A DNA stretch of 64,000 nt from Isoperla grammatica. Its lineage: Eukaryota > Arthropoda > Insecta > Plecoptera > Perlodidae. Under the pieces are notes generated by a model that saw only the letters and a list, made by a program, of their open reading frames with translations, did not search any database and was not told the origin of the DNA. The position numbers and the translations under genes were made by a program. The stretch is taken from contig OX246739.1 in assembly GCA_945910005.1 (NCBI GenBank), positions 35,474,608 to 35,538,607 on the forward strand, in the 5' to 3' direction. Shown in pieces: positions 24,716 to 37,080 of this stretch (within the stretch, counting starts at the first letter, position 1; each line of letters starts with the position of its first letter).

Positions 24716-27311
24716 ATTACACACACGTGTGTGGAAGAAAGATGCGATTTTATATCTTTTTTTGATTATTCAGTTCTTGATAAAAGAATACAGAATTAAG
24801 ATAGTGATATTTCGAAAACAAACAACAAAAAACAACAATGAAAGAACCGTGAATAATCCAATATAGATACAAAATAGTATCAATTGATTCTTTTACTAAG
24901 TTTAGTTTAAGAATAAGAAAGACGCGATTGTGATAACTGAGTTTGTTATATATATACATATAATAATAGCTACTCATGATTGGTGACATTTCTCAATTTT
25001 AAAATTATTTTATTTGTAAGTTGTTTATGGATTTTAGCTAAACTCTGGATGAAGTAGGCTTTTCGGTCCTTTGTTCGACCGGCAGAGGTACCGTTATACT
25101 GATAGTACATAATTAAAAAAACAAAGCAAGAGTATAAATATGATTTTAAGAATAAAAGATCTCTTTCACTATAAGGTATGTATTTTAATATTCGGCGGTT
25201 ACTCGTTGTTGGTAAAATTATAATTGTATATGTTTAGAAATTAAGTATAAGTTTCAAGCAGCTAAAGCGCTTCGCTTCATATGAAGCTAATTGTAAGCAT
25301 TTGAAGTATTTAGGGGCGTGGTCTTAACATTAAGATAAATACATACGGTATGTGAAATACTTCTTTTACATAAACGTGTGTTTGATACATTTCGAAACGA
25401 TAATAATGGATGATTCAGCTACTTTTTTGTTTTTTTTTTGTAAAAAAACAACACAATTCATTGCTTTACGAGGGTCCGAAGTTATTTGAAAAATATGTTA
25501 GTGTCTTGTTAGGTTGCGCTTGTTTGTCATTCGGCACAGTTAAATCTCTTCCTGAGAGAAGAGGGAAAAAACGTATCACATTTAACATTTTTCACTGGTT
25601 CAATGTAACAAACAATAATACATGCTTCTATCGATGTTTTTTATCCGTTCTCAATCGCGTAAATATAAAATCTCTTCCCTCTCGCGTCTCGTGCTTGAAA
25701 AAAGCTCACGCTTGGAAAATTGAAATGAAATAAAAGGGGTTTTAAACAGATAAGCTGTTCGTAGCTCTTTCCCTATTTGCCTTGAGGACGACTCTTCAGT
25801 ATCCGAGGAGTGAGGACGTTACAAACGTGGCATCGATTCCTTTATGGGCGATGTAAGAACGTGCCACAATAGCAGTTCGAACAAACGAGATGCTCAGTTA
25901 GCGTCGCGACGCTTTTCAGACGTCTGCGCGCGCCGCCGGCGTCCTTTCAGTAAACTACACTCTCGTCTGGTACCACAATTATTGCAGGCTCAACAAATAC
26001 TTATTCACCCATCGAATTTATGTTTGCAAATTATATGAACTAATTTATAAAGATAGTTTTAATAATAAACAGAATTTATACAAAGTACTAGACCTCAATG
26101 TAAAGTAGGTTCTATATGGTTGTAAATGATCTAAATAGCATTGCCTTGTCAGTGAATTGAAGAACAAAAAAAGTATCACAAAATAGTTGAAGGCATTATA
26201 TTAAAACAAAGAATGCTGTAGTGCCGTTCTAGATTCGTTATATCCATTAAATGATATAAAATGATAGCCTATGTACAAAATTCGTGTTTGTCAGTGGGAC
26301 CAAAGTGAAAAATTATGAGTGTGCATGGAAGACTGAAAAACTATCACCCAAGTCTATAGAATAAAAAAGAAAATGTAGTTTCCACACCAGTTCAGAACGC
26401 TTACATATAATACAGCAAAGAAATCTCGACAATGCAATTAACGTCTTTAAAAAAACACGTTCATTATTAAAGTAAATCATCTTGCGACATTCCCACAAAA
26501 TCCCTTTTTAGTGACATCATTCCAAAGAACATCGAAAACCAAGTGACATTTTGAGACGAGTCTCTTCGACGTCAAGAGCTTTGGCGACATGCTTCGTTCT
26601 GAATAGATTACGTTCCCATTAGCCTGTCCTAAAATGATGCCGGCTGAGCTCTCGTGACCGGCACCGCCCAAAAGCAATCGAAAGAGATTCAAGGGGCTCT
26701 CCCAGGTCAAATGTGAGTCTAGTTTGACAGAAGATTTGGAATTATCTTGTCAACACTTCTCGTTTATAGGTGGAGTTGACTGGAAGTTAGAAATACTGAA
26801 CATTGGAGTAGCGACACGACGCGCGTTTTTATTGTCGTCGGCCGTAAAAGAAATACAAAATGTAATAACAGCTCGTTAAGTTTATTGGCGAGAGCGGCTG
26901 GTCTGGTTTCACCGTTTGAGTCGCAGTTGGGGGAAACTGCTAAAGGTGCCGGAAGCTATAACTTGTAGAATACCGACATAATTTTATACTTCCTATATTT
27001 GCTGTGTGCGGCGTTGATACTGCTTGAACATGGTAGAGTAGTAATCCTGCTTAAAATCGTGGCCTACACATTGATATTATTAAATTTAGCGTTGTTAAAT
27101 CTTAAAAAAATCCCCCACTCATCGTCTAGGTTAGCATCGTGTAGACGTAAAGCCCAAATATCATCACCGCTCTCTGTATTTACTCGAGCAACGTAATTTG
27201 TCTTGATTTGCTAGTTGTGTTCTCGTGTGTTCGCGATTTATATTTTGTAAGTAATAATATTTCTATGCTATTTCCATAAATGCTAATTCTGCATAAATAA
27301 CTAGATGCTGC
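24716..27311. other. Likely intron sequence 5' of the Ig exon
   Basis: No exon encoding the first half of the second Ig domain or the first Ig domain was recognised. Moderately GC-rich patches at 25760-26000 and 26480-26720 carry frames of 64 and 77 codons without recognisable domains. Confidence 0.5.
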
Positions 27312-27319
27312 CAAATGAG

Positions 27320-28106
27320 CAGTGTTGTGACTTATCTAGATAAAATTATCTAGATAACGTATCTAGATAAAATCTATTATCTATTATCTTTATCTAGCTA
27401 ATTTTGTTGATGTTATCTTTATCTTTTATCTAGATAAAAATACAGATTATCTTATCTAAAATTTTAAGCTTTTAGATAAAAAAAAATAGATAAAATGTTT
27501 AACCATAATATAGATACAAAATAATAATAAAATATACTATTTTTCAAAATGAAAAATACTTCTTCTGGTTTTCCCTCTTAATTGAAAATGGCGGCAATTT
27601 GTTAACACTAATTTTTAGAAGTATAATTTATACTTCTAAAAATTAGTGTTTGGGAGACTATATCTTAAATTTGACACCGAGCATGTTTAAATTAATTGAA
27701 TTTTGAATTTTGAAAACTTAAGACATTTTCTTGGACAGACCCTAAAAGTAATGTATCTTGTACTGATTTTTACAATAAAGTTTGAAATTTTGAATATCCT
27801 TAGTCCTGTATCTCTATTCTCTAATAACTTTAAACCTATAACCATCCCATCCGTAAAATCCATCCACATTATGATGGATATGGGAAAAAAAAAGTAAATA
27901 TTGCTTTTTAAGAAACATGTCAATAACTCAATAATATCATTATTATCTTTTATCTTTCCAAAATTATCTAGATAATTTTTTTAATCTTTTATCTATTATC
28001 TAGATAATTTTTTAAAACTTCATCTTTTATCTTATCTAGATAATTTTTTGGGGAATTATCTTTATCTTTATCTAGATAAAAATTAAATTATCTAGTCACA
28101 ACACTG
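27320..28106. mobile_element. Non-autonomous hAT-like transposon, 787 bp, 8-bp target duplication
   Basis: CAAATGAG lies exactly on both sides (27312-27319 and 28107-28114). The element begins CAGTGTTGTGACT and ends with the inverse AGTCACAACACTG, fitting the hAT pattern (8-bp duplication, CAGTG-type ends). Both subterminal regions carry many copies of the palindrome TATCTAGATA, at least four on the left and four on the right, probably transposase binding sites. No transposase frame is present inside, so it would need a transposase in trans. A perfect 47-bp palindrome (27604-27650) lies in the interior. Confidence 0.88.
27604..27650. repeat. Perfect palindrome with 23-bp arms inside the hAT-like element
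   Basis: Arms 27604-27626 and 27628-27650 are exact reverse complements around a single T. It could form a cruciform or be a deletion derivative of a longer inverted repeat. Confidence 0.9.
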
Positions 28107-28889
28107 CAAATGAGTAATTAGAGAAGAATATAATAATCATAAATCATAACTTTATCTGAATATAAAACGAATTTTAGAAACTTAAAAATTATGAAAACAA
28201 CTTACTGGAACCCAATGGTGATGAATAACTGATAGAACAAAGTGAATGAATATTTTATAATTGCTGTCTAATCAGATAGTAAAGGTACAGGTCTATAGGG
28301 CACTTTAGGCTGTTTTAATTACAATTTAAAAATGTATAACTCTACAAAAGCGACGAAGGATAATATGCATCGTTGCTACATTGTAAAACATTATATACAC
28401 AGCTGAAGCAACACACTCACCCGCACCGACATATATAAGGGTAGCGTACAGAATACTTCTTTATCGACACCGCTTCGGGTTAGTCCGTAAGCTCTGGTTG
28501 AGTGAACATAGCAACGACGAGATTCAATATAAAATTAATGATGTTTCTTTGGGTATCTCTTTCCCGTTGAAACTTCTAACTCCTATGTGTCGATCGATGT
28601 TATTAAAATAAGATGGGCGTACGATTGGCTCCAATAAACCCGCACTAATTTTAGTGCAGCCTTCTTTCAAGTCTAGAACTTACAAATACCGTGGTCATTA
28701 CAGTTTGAACACTTCACTTGCTTGCTTTAGTAGGATATAGTTATCGCGAGTTCAGGTTGAATGCGCATTGATAAATAGGATCTCACGAAGCAACTCGAAT
28801 AAATGTTGGCGAAAGAAATATCGTTACTACTACATATTATAGGGACATTCAGAGTTCGATCCCCTGTTTTGAAAGTTTTACAAAAGTCT

Positions 28890-28990
28890 GTGTCAAAGCG
28901 TGGCCGAGTGATTTGTGCTGCGCGGAGGCGGGGGCGTGATTAGCCGTAAATAACAGACAAGATAGGGCTCACTGTGGCGGGAGGCGCAAC
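28890..28990. other. GC-rich island with a tRNA A-box look-alike
   Basis: CGTGGCCGAGTGATT resembles the D-arm/A-box start of type II tRNAs, but no anticodon arm, B box or acceptor partner follows. GATTAGCCGTAAATAACAG and GATAAATAAAAC nearby are enhancer-like. Not a tRNA gene. Confidence 0.25.
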
Positions 28991-29107
28991 TGATAAATAA
29001 AACAAGTAATACTGATGTAGTTTACCTATGTCATGGGACTGGCTAAATCGTCATCCCGCAGCGGACCCACTACTATTTTAGTAATGCATTATTTATTTCA
29101 GGCTCTA

Positions 29108-29477
29108 TGTCCATGCACCTACCATGCGTAATCCCCGATTTTTGTTGATTAAATTGATTTTAAAATTGTCACAAGGTCAATCAAAATATGTCGTATCCTA
29201 CGGAATTAAGTGCTCCATCTTATAAATGTTTTCGGTTCCAACAAAATTAATGATCCCGTTTTTCAAATATCCATATACTTGTGTTGTTGTAACAATCCCT
29301 TTACAATTTAAATAGTATTACTAAAAAGAACAGAAATATTTATTGGAACAAAGAAAATTCATAACAAAGAGTTCTAAATTATCTCTAGAGGATGATTTAT
29401 ATTTTGAGAATTTTATAAATCATTTTAAATCAATTTTAACCTACAGAAGTCTGGGGTTCTACATGGTAGGTGGACAT
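29108..29477. mobile_element. GTCCACCTACC-type MITE, copy 2, about 370 bp
   Basis: Left end ATGTCCATGCACCTACCATG, right end the inverse of ATGTCCACCTACCATG. Interior blocks such as ATTGGAACAAAGAAAATTCA match copy 1 and, reversed, the fragment at 42618-42730. Length equals copy 1. Confidence 0.7.
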
Positions 29478-30900
29478 GAACAGCCTTAAAAACTTCAACA
29501 TGAATAACATTAATTTCGAGCCATGTTTTGAAAAACGAATATTGTCGGTTTTTATCTTCTCATCTGACCCCGCAGAACGCACTTATAACGGAAGTGGGTG
29601 CTTTGTCCCTTGCAGAACACCCAAGGAGGCCAGAAAGAAAGACAGCACCAATCTCTTTCAACTGTCACCAAGCAGAAACAAAAAGTTATATTTTGCGACG
29701 AGTTGTTAGAGCTCAGATGAGTCCACGCTAGCAATAACATCTCTCACAAAACTACATTCATCACCAAAATAAGAAAACAAAAACAAAAACCCTATATCCG
29801 TGATTCTAAGGGAACAACTTTCTAATACCTGATTCTTGGAATTTAGTTTTTGTTCTTGAGATGTGGCACGTGACATGTGGCAGTATTGTTTACTGTTGTT
29901 GCTTGTTTGGGTACACAGTACTATTTGATTGTTCGTTTATGGTTTGCAAAACCTTAAAACCATACGAATGGTGTTCATCTTTGTGATATATTTGAGTACT
30001 TTGCCATAGAGAGACCGCAGAAGCATTGTTTTTCATCTTCTTACATCTCATTCTTGTTTATTTAATAGGTGCTTTTACTACTTTAAGCATTAAATATTTG
30101 CTATTTAAATTGTGTTTTTGAGGTTTTACTGTAGTTTTCATTTCAACAAAGCGTTTTCAATTTGTATTTCTATTTTTGTTTTCTTAAATATAATTATATA
30201 ATGTAGAGGTATTTGTTTATTATACTTTCTTGTTAAACAGATGTATAACTGTAAAATGATGAATTATTATGTCAATGTTTCAATATACTTTAACATGGTT
30301 AATTAATAAGAACCAGTTTTCATGAAGAACCATTTACATAACATAATTGTTGTATAGACTTGCTGAGCCCCCCCACACACACAGATTTTGATAATTTAAA
30401 AGTAGTCAGTGTCACGACTTAAATTTTCCGCTCTGTACAATCCATAACTCTATTTCAGAAATTGTATACGGTTGGTTGAAATAATCGGGATTATTATCGA
30501 TTCTAAAAAACTAAATGAAAACAAGCCCATTATCATCGTGTTTACTTAATACAATTTGCATATACACTGGTTAGTCAATCAAATTACATTAAAACAAGAG
30601 TGTATCTGCAAAATCAACTACATTTATACATGAATGGAATCGCTTTGAACGAACTTGTTTCACGAATGACACGTTTTCGAGTCAAGAAAATAATTAGTTT
30701 TTGTTTGTAAATTTGTTTTCCATTTTTCCACAACCGTTCTAAAAATGTATTAAATTTCCAACATGATATTAAAACACGAGAGAGCAATATTATTTTCCAT
30801 CAAAACAAGAATGCCTCAGAAGTAATTACAATCGCGTTGTGTGATTTTACACCGTTTCAACAGTCTGATGCTCTAATTAAAGACAGCGGTTAGGAGGTGA

Positions 30901-30922
30901 GGGGGGGGGGGGGGGGGGGGGG
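30901..30922 (+). repeat. Poly-G run, 22 bases
   Basis: Longest of at least eleven G or C runs of 11 bases or more in the window. Others: 6247-6263, 19865-19880, 31905-31916, 38168-38179, 47471-47488, 51132-51143, 56469-56481, 58264-58277, 59030-59040 and 59890-59901. Confidence 0.95.
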
Positions 30923-31079
30923 CGTTTTATAAAATAATTGGTTGTTATTAATTTTGTGCAGGTCAACAAGAGCTTTTAATATACATTCGAATCGGAACGA
31001 CGACTTACCTAACTTTAGCCTGCCTCGCGTGTTACAACTAAGCCACGGTAAGGGCAACATCAGCCTTCCCTCAGTGTAT

Positions 31080-31640
31080 CGTATGGGGAGAGTGACATTA
31101 ACCGCCCCTTTCACGCACGCCGTTTCGACGAAAATCAACATATTCTCAGCGTTATTTTACACATTTGTAAAGATATTTTTCCACTTATAGTAGAGTGCAC
31201 AAGCCTCATTATACATGCCTGCTGTGTTTGGAATTTCGTGGTAACCAAAAAAAAGTCATAAATTATCACTAGTGATACGTGAAAATAGCATTTTCAACTG
31301 TCATTTTATCGCGTTTTGTAGCATCTCTTTATTTGCCAAGATTAAAAAACTTGAGAATGAAGTTTTCTCAAATTTTTATTTTTAAATCATGTCATACTAT
31401 TAAAATTAACCAAATTGCATTAATCATAAACAAAGTATAATTACTATGTTAAATATAATAAAATAGGAACAGAAAAACCTTAGTTTCTACTGAAAAATAG
31501 CGCTTTGTAGCATCTATACACAAAACGCTATTTTCACGTATCTCTAATTATCACTAATGGAGCGGTTGCAAGTAATGTTATAGGAACTAGCTTAGTAGAA
31601 AACTAAGTTTGTACTATTTGATTTTCCTATTTCATGAACA
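31080..31640. repeat. Older dispersed repeat, copy A, interrupted
   Basis: Outside the 275-bp insertion this matches 46893-47125: shared ACCGCC-CTTTCA-CACGC, TTTCRACG-AAATCAAC, AGAGTGCACA-RCCTCATT, TAAATTATC and TTGRTACTATT-GA blocks. The reading frame 30942-31190 within it is not conserved with copy B. Confidence 0.7.
31271..31545. mobile_element. 275-bp inverted-repeat element, 10-bp target duplication, nested
   Basis: Left end AGTGATACGTGAAAATAGC and right end the near-perfect inverse. AATTATCACT flanks both sides (31261-31270, 31546-31555). A duplication of 9-10 bp suggests a Mutator-like MITE. An internal direct repeat GT-TTGTAGCATCT also occurs. It interrupts an older repeat whose uninterrupted copy lies near 47060. 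Confidence 0.82.
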
Positions 31641-32517
31641 TAAGACTACAAGTAATTTACTTTAGGACAACTTCGATTGGGCCGTGTAGAACTTACTGAC
31701 TATCCATATAGCTAATTAACTTTTCAAGCAGTCTTGGCTACGCTAATCAATAAGCACAGTCTCGTTCTACCTCAAAGTTCTGCTAGAATGACATGTTTAG
31801 ATAACCATAAGGACACAACCTACAACATCAACATTGTACTCTTATTGAATCTTGAATCTCAACCTGAGGGCACACTCACATGATGTGAGTGTGCCACTCT
31901 GCCTCCCCCCCCCCCCAGCCCGGCCGCGTCTACCACTCTGTTTCCGAGCTAGGTAAGGTGGAAGGTGAAGGATTATTGGCCTACCTCAAATGAAACCCGA
32001 AACCAATCTCTAAATCTTGTTTCGAATCCGTCTGATTCTTCAATCTTTAATACCACCTATGAAATAAAAATGTATTCGGTCCAGGGTTTGTAGGCTGCCA
32101 AATATAGGCCTTTCTGGAAAACTCGATCCGTCCGTAGTAATTTTACGGTTGTTAGGGCCAGAAATACGTGTTATTAAAATCATGATTTATTACTTAGGTA
32201 TAAAGGAACTTGGAATAGGTTATAATCAAGTAATTCCAATCTGTTGAGCGAAAATCACATTTATAACCCTTTGTGAATTCAGCATTATACTTGAACAATT
32301 CCTTTCTTCTGCATTACGTTATTACTGTACGGAAAAATATAATGGTGGAGGAACCGTGAGGGTTAGTTTATGAATAACTAAAAGCTGGCAACCCCCAATC
32401 ACAAGCTTTCCCTGGATTTATTTGACAATACCACAGTTATTACTGTGCTCGTGGAACTTATGCATTGTAAGGTGTGTACAGTTTATTATTTTTGAAATGG
32501 AATACATAGACACAAGA

Positions 32518-32576
32518 ACACACATAGACTATGGACACATAGACTCAATAACACACATAGACTATGAACACATAGC
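32518..32576 (+). repeat. Short tandem repeat, 33-bp period
   Basis: ACACATAGACTATG occurs twice, 33 bp apart, with a partial ACACATAGACT copy between them. A local minisatellite without coding signal. Confidence 0.8.
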
Positions 32577-32721
32577 GTGCACATTGTCGAAACGTTTTGA
32601 TAATTGACCAAATACCATAATAGAAGACTAGGTGAGGAAACTCCCCGTTTTTATTTTCGACATTTTTGGTAGCGACCCTAGCGGTGAGGCTCTAATCTCA
32701 GTCCCCATGTAGCCCTTGGAC

Positions 32722-32970
32722 CATTGAGTTTATTAGTGTAGGGTAGAGGCCCAGCGGCCATTGGCGACTGTCTACCCATAAATCGCCCGTGTACGCTAGT
32801 AGTACGGGGGAGAGCCGCTAGGTGCAGCCATCTATACCCACTGATTAGGCCGCGCTGATGTGGTGGCACCCAGTGGCTCTCCCCGAGTACTACTAGCGTA
32901 CACGGGCAATTTATGGGTAGACAGTCGCCAATGGCCGTTAGGAATCTACCCTACACTAATAAACTCAATG
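32722..32970. mobile_element. 249-bp long-inverted-repeat element
   Basis: The left end CATTGAGTTTATTAGTGTAG is the exact inverse of the right end, and the arms extend about 95 bp with few mismatches around a 55-bp GC-rich centre. It is a foldback-type MITE. No clear target duplication was found. GC content is far above the flanks. Confidence 0.82.
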
Positions 32971-34485
32971 TTTGAATTGTTTTAAACCACCTGCATAGAT
33001 CCTTGAAAGCTAATTAATATCCACCAAGCTGCAAACTCAGCGTGGCAGCGCTGTTTTTACGTCGCCGGATTTATGATACTCTTCAGTTTTCGGCTAGGTT
33101 ACAATTATTAAGGTCTTTGATTTGGTTTTGCTTTGCATAGCGACAGCTTGTATACTAATACTTTCTGATAAAACTCTTGTTATTCGCACAATTCGAACGG
33201 TTGCGTAGATACATGCACGATACGGGGTATAGCTTCAAGTACGGCTTAATCCCGCACTGAATTGTGTTAGAATAAAATACCCGATTTACATTTCCTAGAA
33301 TTCTTCTTTGTACCGTGATTAGTGCGTGCAGTGATTGCAGGACTACAACCTAAAGAACTTAAGTCCTGGTGCGTGGAAGGGGGGGAGGGGGGGTAGAATA
33401 ATGGTAGCTGTAATCTCCACGCACTAAATCACTCGACACTAATCCGTGTTATCAACGGTAATAGAACGGTGTAATGCTATCTGGTTTTCCATGGCTATTT
33501 CTTTATTTGAATCCTATAGGGAAGTTTGCATGTGGTTTTTATGTTCCTACTGGTTTCGGTCTACGGTTTAAACACAAACATGTTCTATGCATGATTAAAG
33601 TGGAAAAAGGAGACCTTAATGTCAACCAATCAGCATAATTGCTCTTTCTTGCAGATTATATTCTCAAGAATAGAATTGCTCATAAAGACATTTCAAGTTG
33701 TGTCGGGATTGTGCTTAATTTTTAAACATTAAGTTAGATTTCTGGTTTACTACTCATATCATAGAGAATTTGTGTAGTGGAAAAAGTGTTTTTTGTATAA
33801 GAAAGAATGGCGTATGAGTCAAGGAATGCATCTGCAATGAAAACCCATTCATAAAATTATAATGTACCAGAAAAAGTAAACGAAAACTTTATACCCTAAT
33901 AGGATTTAAAATGTACACTTTGAAAAATTCTAAACTTAAAAATAACTATCCTTTTCACTAACAGCAGAAAAAAATAATGCACAAATGCATATATTGCTTA
34001 ATGTGTTTAATACATTTTATGTATTTATGTACTAAACGCATTCCCACTGTTAAATGTATTCCCCCAAGGTATAAAAATCACTATCCTCTTAACTAACAGC
34101 AGAAAAAATAAATAATGCACAAATGCATATTGCGTAATGTGTTTAATACATTTATGTAGAGATGTGTTAAACAAATTCCCACTGCTAAATGTTTTCCCTA
34201 TTAGAGTATTGGCCTTTAAATCGAATAAAACCAGATCTTTCAAAAATCCCGCCCAGGTGAACCTTTACTAACGGAGCCACTATTTAACTATGCCACTTAA
34301 AGTCTTCGCGGTGAGTCAACGAGGCCTAAAGCGTTTAGCACACAACCTATCTATACTGACAGGATTTGTAACGTGCTACGTCTGAAATGTAAAGGAGCTT
34401 AGTATATAGTTTTTGTTATTCTCCTTATCCAATAGGCTTACAAACAGAGAAGGTACAATATAATGTAATATATTGGGACAATATC
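32971..34485. other. No gene seen outside the tandem duplication
   Basis: A G-rich patch at 33379-33393. GTGATTAGTG near 33320 and CACTAATCCGTG near 33437 hint at a further decayed inverted-repeat element. Confidence 0.45.
33938..34200 (+). repeat. Two-copy tandem duplication, about 136 bp
   Basis: ACTATCCT followed by an AACAGCAGAAAAAA block and AATGCACAAATGCATAT recurs with a 136-bp offset (33944 and 34080). Both copies continue through a TAATGTGTTTAATACATTT block. Copies differ by substitutions and small indels. Confidence 0.88.
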
Positions 34486-34799
34486 TCGACGTAAGCTGTC
34501 AGTTGCAACGTCAAGATAGGTACAATATTGTCCTCTTATGCCCATGCGGTATTGGTATAGTTGAAAAGTAATATCCCAATATACTCAATCCAAATATGTC
34601 TCCAATATTTACGACAACCGCGGGGAAAACTTTCAGTAAGGTATTTGCGGCTGTAATATTGTCGTACTCCCAAGCTAGAGCCGGGTTAGAGTTTGTCTAG
34701 CCCCGCAAAGATGGCGACTTGAGCTGTCCCCAGACTTGTGCAGGCACCAGAGCCGCACGGTATATGTATTTCGACATAAGCTGTCAGTTGCTGACGTCA
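34486..34799 (+). repeat. Segment bounded by 28-bp direct repeats
   Basis: TCGACGTAAGCTGTCAGTTG (34486) recurs as TCGACATAAGCTGTCAGTTG (34771), and both continue into ACGTCA. The enclosed stretch carries several CAATATTG motifs and is richer in GC in its second half. The nature of the element is unknown. Confidence 0.65.
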
Positions 34800-35175
34800 T
34801 AGGCGCCAGTGACGTCATTAAGCCATAGTATTTTGATTGTTTCGTTTTATTCGTTAATAATTTTAAATCAAATTCAAAATAGAATCGTCAATCTAGATTT
34901 TCGAAACATTTGAAGGGTTATTTAGGCCTTTGTTTAAAGAAATATATTCTATCTTATAATACTTGACATAAAAGTAGCTCGTTACTTAATTAGTCTCATT
35001 TATTTCTCCGGCGTACAATTTTTCAAGATAGCTCATTTTCCTATCTTTAAATTTAGCTTCGTAAAAGCCTTAAAGCCGAGCTATCACTACCGACAAACGG
35101 TCTTAAAGCCAACGCTCCTAATATCAGGTGAATTATTTCCGACAGGCTTGCATGATAAGAGAGCCTGAGCTATTA

Positions 35176-35818
35176 AGCCGCATTCACATAAATGACTATT
35201 GATTACTGACTATTGACTATTGACTAGTGATTATTGACTACCCAAAGAAAGATATGAACACTACACAACTAAGTTCTTTGACACGTATGATCTGCCACCT
35301 AGAACAAATGAATCAAACTGATTGACAAACAACGAGCTGTCAAAATAATAAAATTGCAACATTATGAAGAAAACGAGGTATGGCGATAGTAACTGTTCAC
35401 CAGTTAAAACGTTTAATGATGGGCTTAACCAAGTTGTGAAGGTTTTGTATGTTTCTTGTTTGTTTTGAAGATTTGTTTTCAAAATTAGAATATTTTATTG
35501 TATGACAGCTTCATAAAAATAATAAATAAATAATATTCGCCGGAAATAGTCAAAAACAAATATACACTTGACAGTAATTGAATAGTGGTATTGACTTCCG
35601 TTGCTCCACATTCATTGGCTGAACGCGAACGTTGTGATTGGTTGTAACTATGACTTCCAGATATCTTCAATTCGTTAGTCAATAGTCAATAGTCATAAGT
35701 CAAAAGTAAAGTTGTGTGAACGTCAGCACGTATCGCCTATGGTTCAATTCGCTTAGTCACTAATCAATAGTCAATAGTCAATAGTCAATAGTCACTAGTC
35801 ATTTATGTGAATGCGGCT
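35176..35818. mobile_element. Harbinger-like MITE, 643 bp, TTA target duplication
   Basis: The left end AGCCGCATTCACATAAATGA is the exact inverse of the right end, and TTA lies on both sides (35173-35175, 35819-35821). Both ends run into arrays of a GACTATT / AATAGTC motif, and an extra AATAGTC block lies inside near 35680. A core at 35712-35748 matches the core of the 19335 element. Short open frames inside (for example 35261-35482 and 35485-35682) resemble no transposase. Confidence 0.85.
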
Positions 35819-35840
35819 TTAATCAACACGGGGTCTTGGC

Positions 35841-36188
35841 GTGTTAAAATGTGCCTGGTGTGGGATACGAGAACTAATTGTCCGTTTCTTCCCGCGCGAG
35901 GCGATTTGTAATTTGGGCGGCGTGACATCTGGCCGGCAGTCTTTTGTTACCCTGGAAACCAATAAGATTCGACCACCTGGCGTTGTCGATGGATCGGTCG
36001 CTCAGACAGTCGCCCACGGATTTAATTACCGACCGAACGCGAGGAAACTTGGCCGACGTTGTCGTGTTTACCCTTCAGACGCCCTTGGCGTGATCTCCAG
36101 ACTGATTGAGCTCCTACGTAATCCCCTTTGGGCTCCGACAGGTGATTGGCAGACCTCGCCAGTTGCCCTTGAGAGCGATGTTCGTTAA
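35841..36188 (+). other. GC-rich island with a 115-codon open frame, unrecognised
   Basis: Starts 23 bases after the 35176-35818 MITE target site. GC content is clearly higher than around it. The encoded sequence (Arg-, Val- and Gly-rich) matches no family I recognise and no splice sites stand out. It may be an unknown exon, an old transposon piece or a regulatory island. Confidence 0.2.
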
Positions 36189-37035
36189 AGTTTGGCCCTC
36201 ACTGACTTAACAAAGCTTTGAAACAGAATTTGAAAAATACAGCTTAAGATTTCAAATTTTTAATTTGTTAGCATAAAATCATCCATTTTTATAACCTAGG
36301 TTGACTAATGTGTGTTTTATGTGTTTCCAACCAAGAAATCGTTTCACTGCTGTTTAAATAAAACACAAAAGAATGTTAATTCAAAAGAAGCAGCGAGTTT
36401 CTCTCTAGGGGTGGCAAATTTTCTTTTGTGTAAATTTTTAAGTATTTTAATGACATAAATCGGCGTTTCCTCATGGTAAGTGGACAGATGACGTATTTAC
36501 ACAATTTTAGAAATTATCCTTGTTCATCGTCTACTACGTTAACTTTGTTTCAACATGCATACTTATTTCAGTGCGACAACAGTAAGTTTAAAACAATATA
36601 CTCAATTGACTTTAACGTGGTACTGTGTACTACTGTGGTACTTTAGATGTTTGATGATGTTGTAGTCCAACCTTGATACGCTTTTCATTGTGAGCGTTGC
36701 AGTCGATCGTTAAATGTTTCACTGATCGTTACGAGGACTAGAAGACGGATGAGATCGCGTTGAACATTGTTGCCACAGTTGCCAGATGTACATCCTGTCG
36801 ACCACACTGTTTTTGTCTTGTTACACTTGGCACATCATCCCTTCTGCTACCTCCACCGTACATCTGCTGTCAGTATAGCGTAGTCACGCCGCGCGATATA
36901 GTACATGAACATTGCATTTTGATGCGTTGCGCTGAACGTCTCATATTTTGGCAACGACGCTAATCGAGACGAATATTGCGGGGTGGGGCACACGATATCC
37001 ATACCCAAGCCGGGGATACAGAGCTGTAGCTATAT

Positions 37036-37080
37036 TACCCACGTAATGGTAACAAAACACCCACGTAATGGTAACAAAAC
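37036..37080 (+). repeat. Two-copy 21-bp tandem repeat
   Basis: The block CACGTAATGGTAACAAAAC is repeated back to back. No coding or element signal was seen around it. Confidence 0.75.

Larger units (their letters stand above)
28115..31079. other. No gene seen outside listed elements
   Basis: AT-rich. The overlapping frames at 29470-29740 lie just after the 29108-29477 MITE and share no family signature. A CA-rich patch near 30370 and the G run at 30901 are the only other landmarks. Confidence 0.5.

Noticed and set aside
28905..28925. Possible leucine or serine tRNA start (CGTGGCCGAGTGATT)
   Set aside because: No anticodon arm, B box or acceptor stem follows within tRNA distance.
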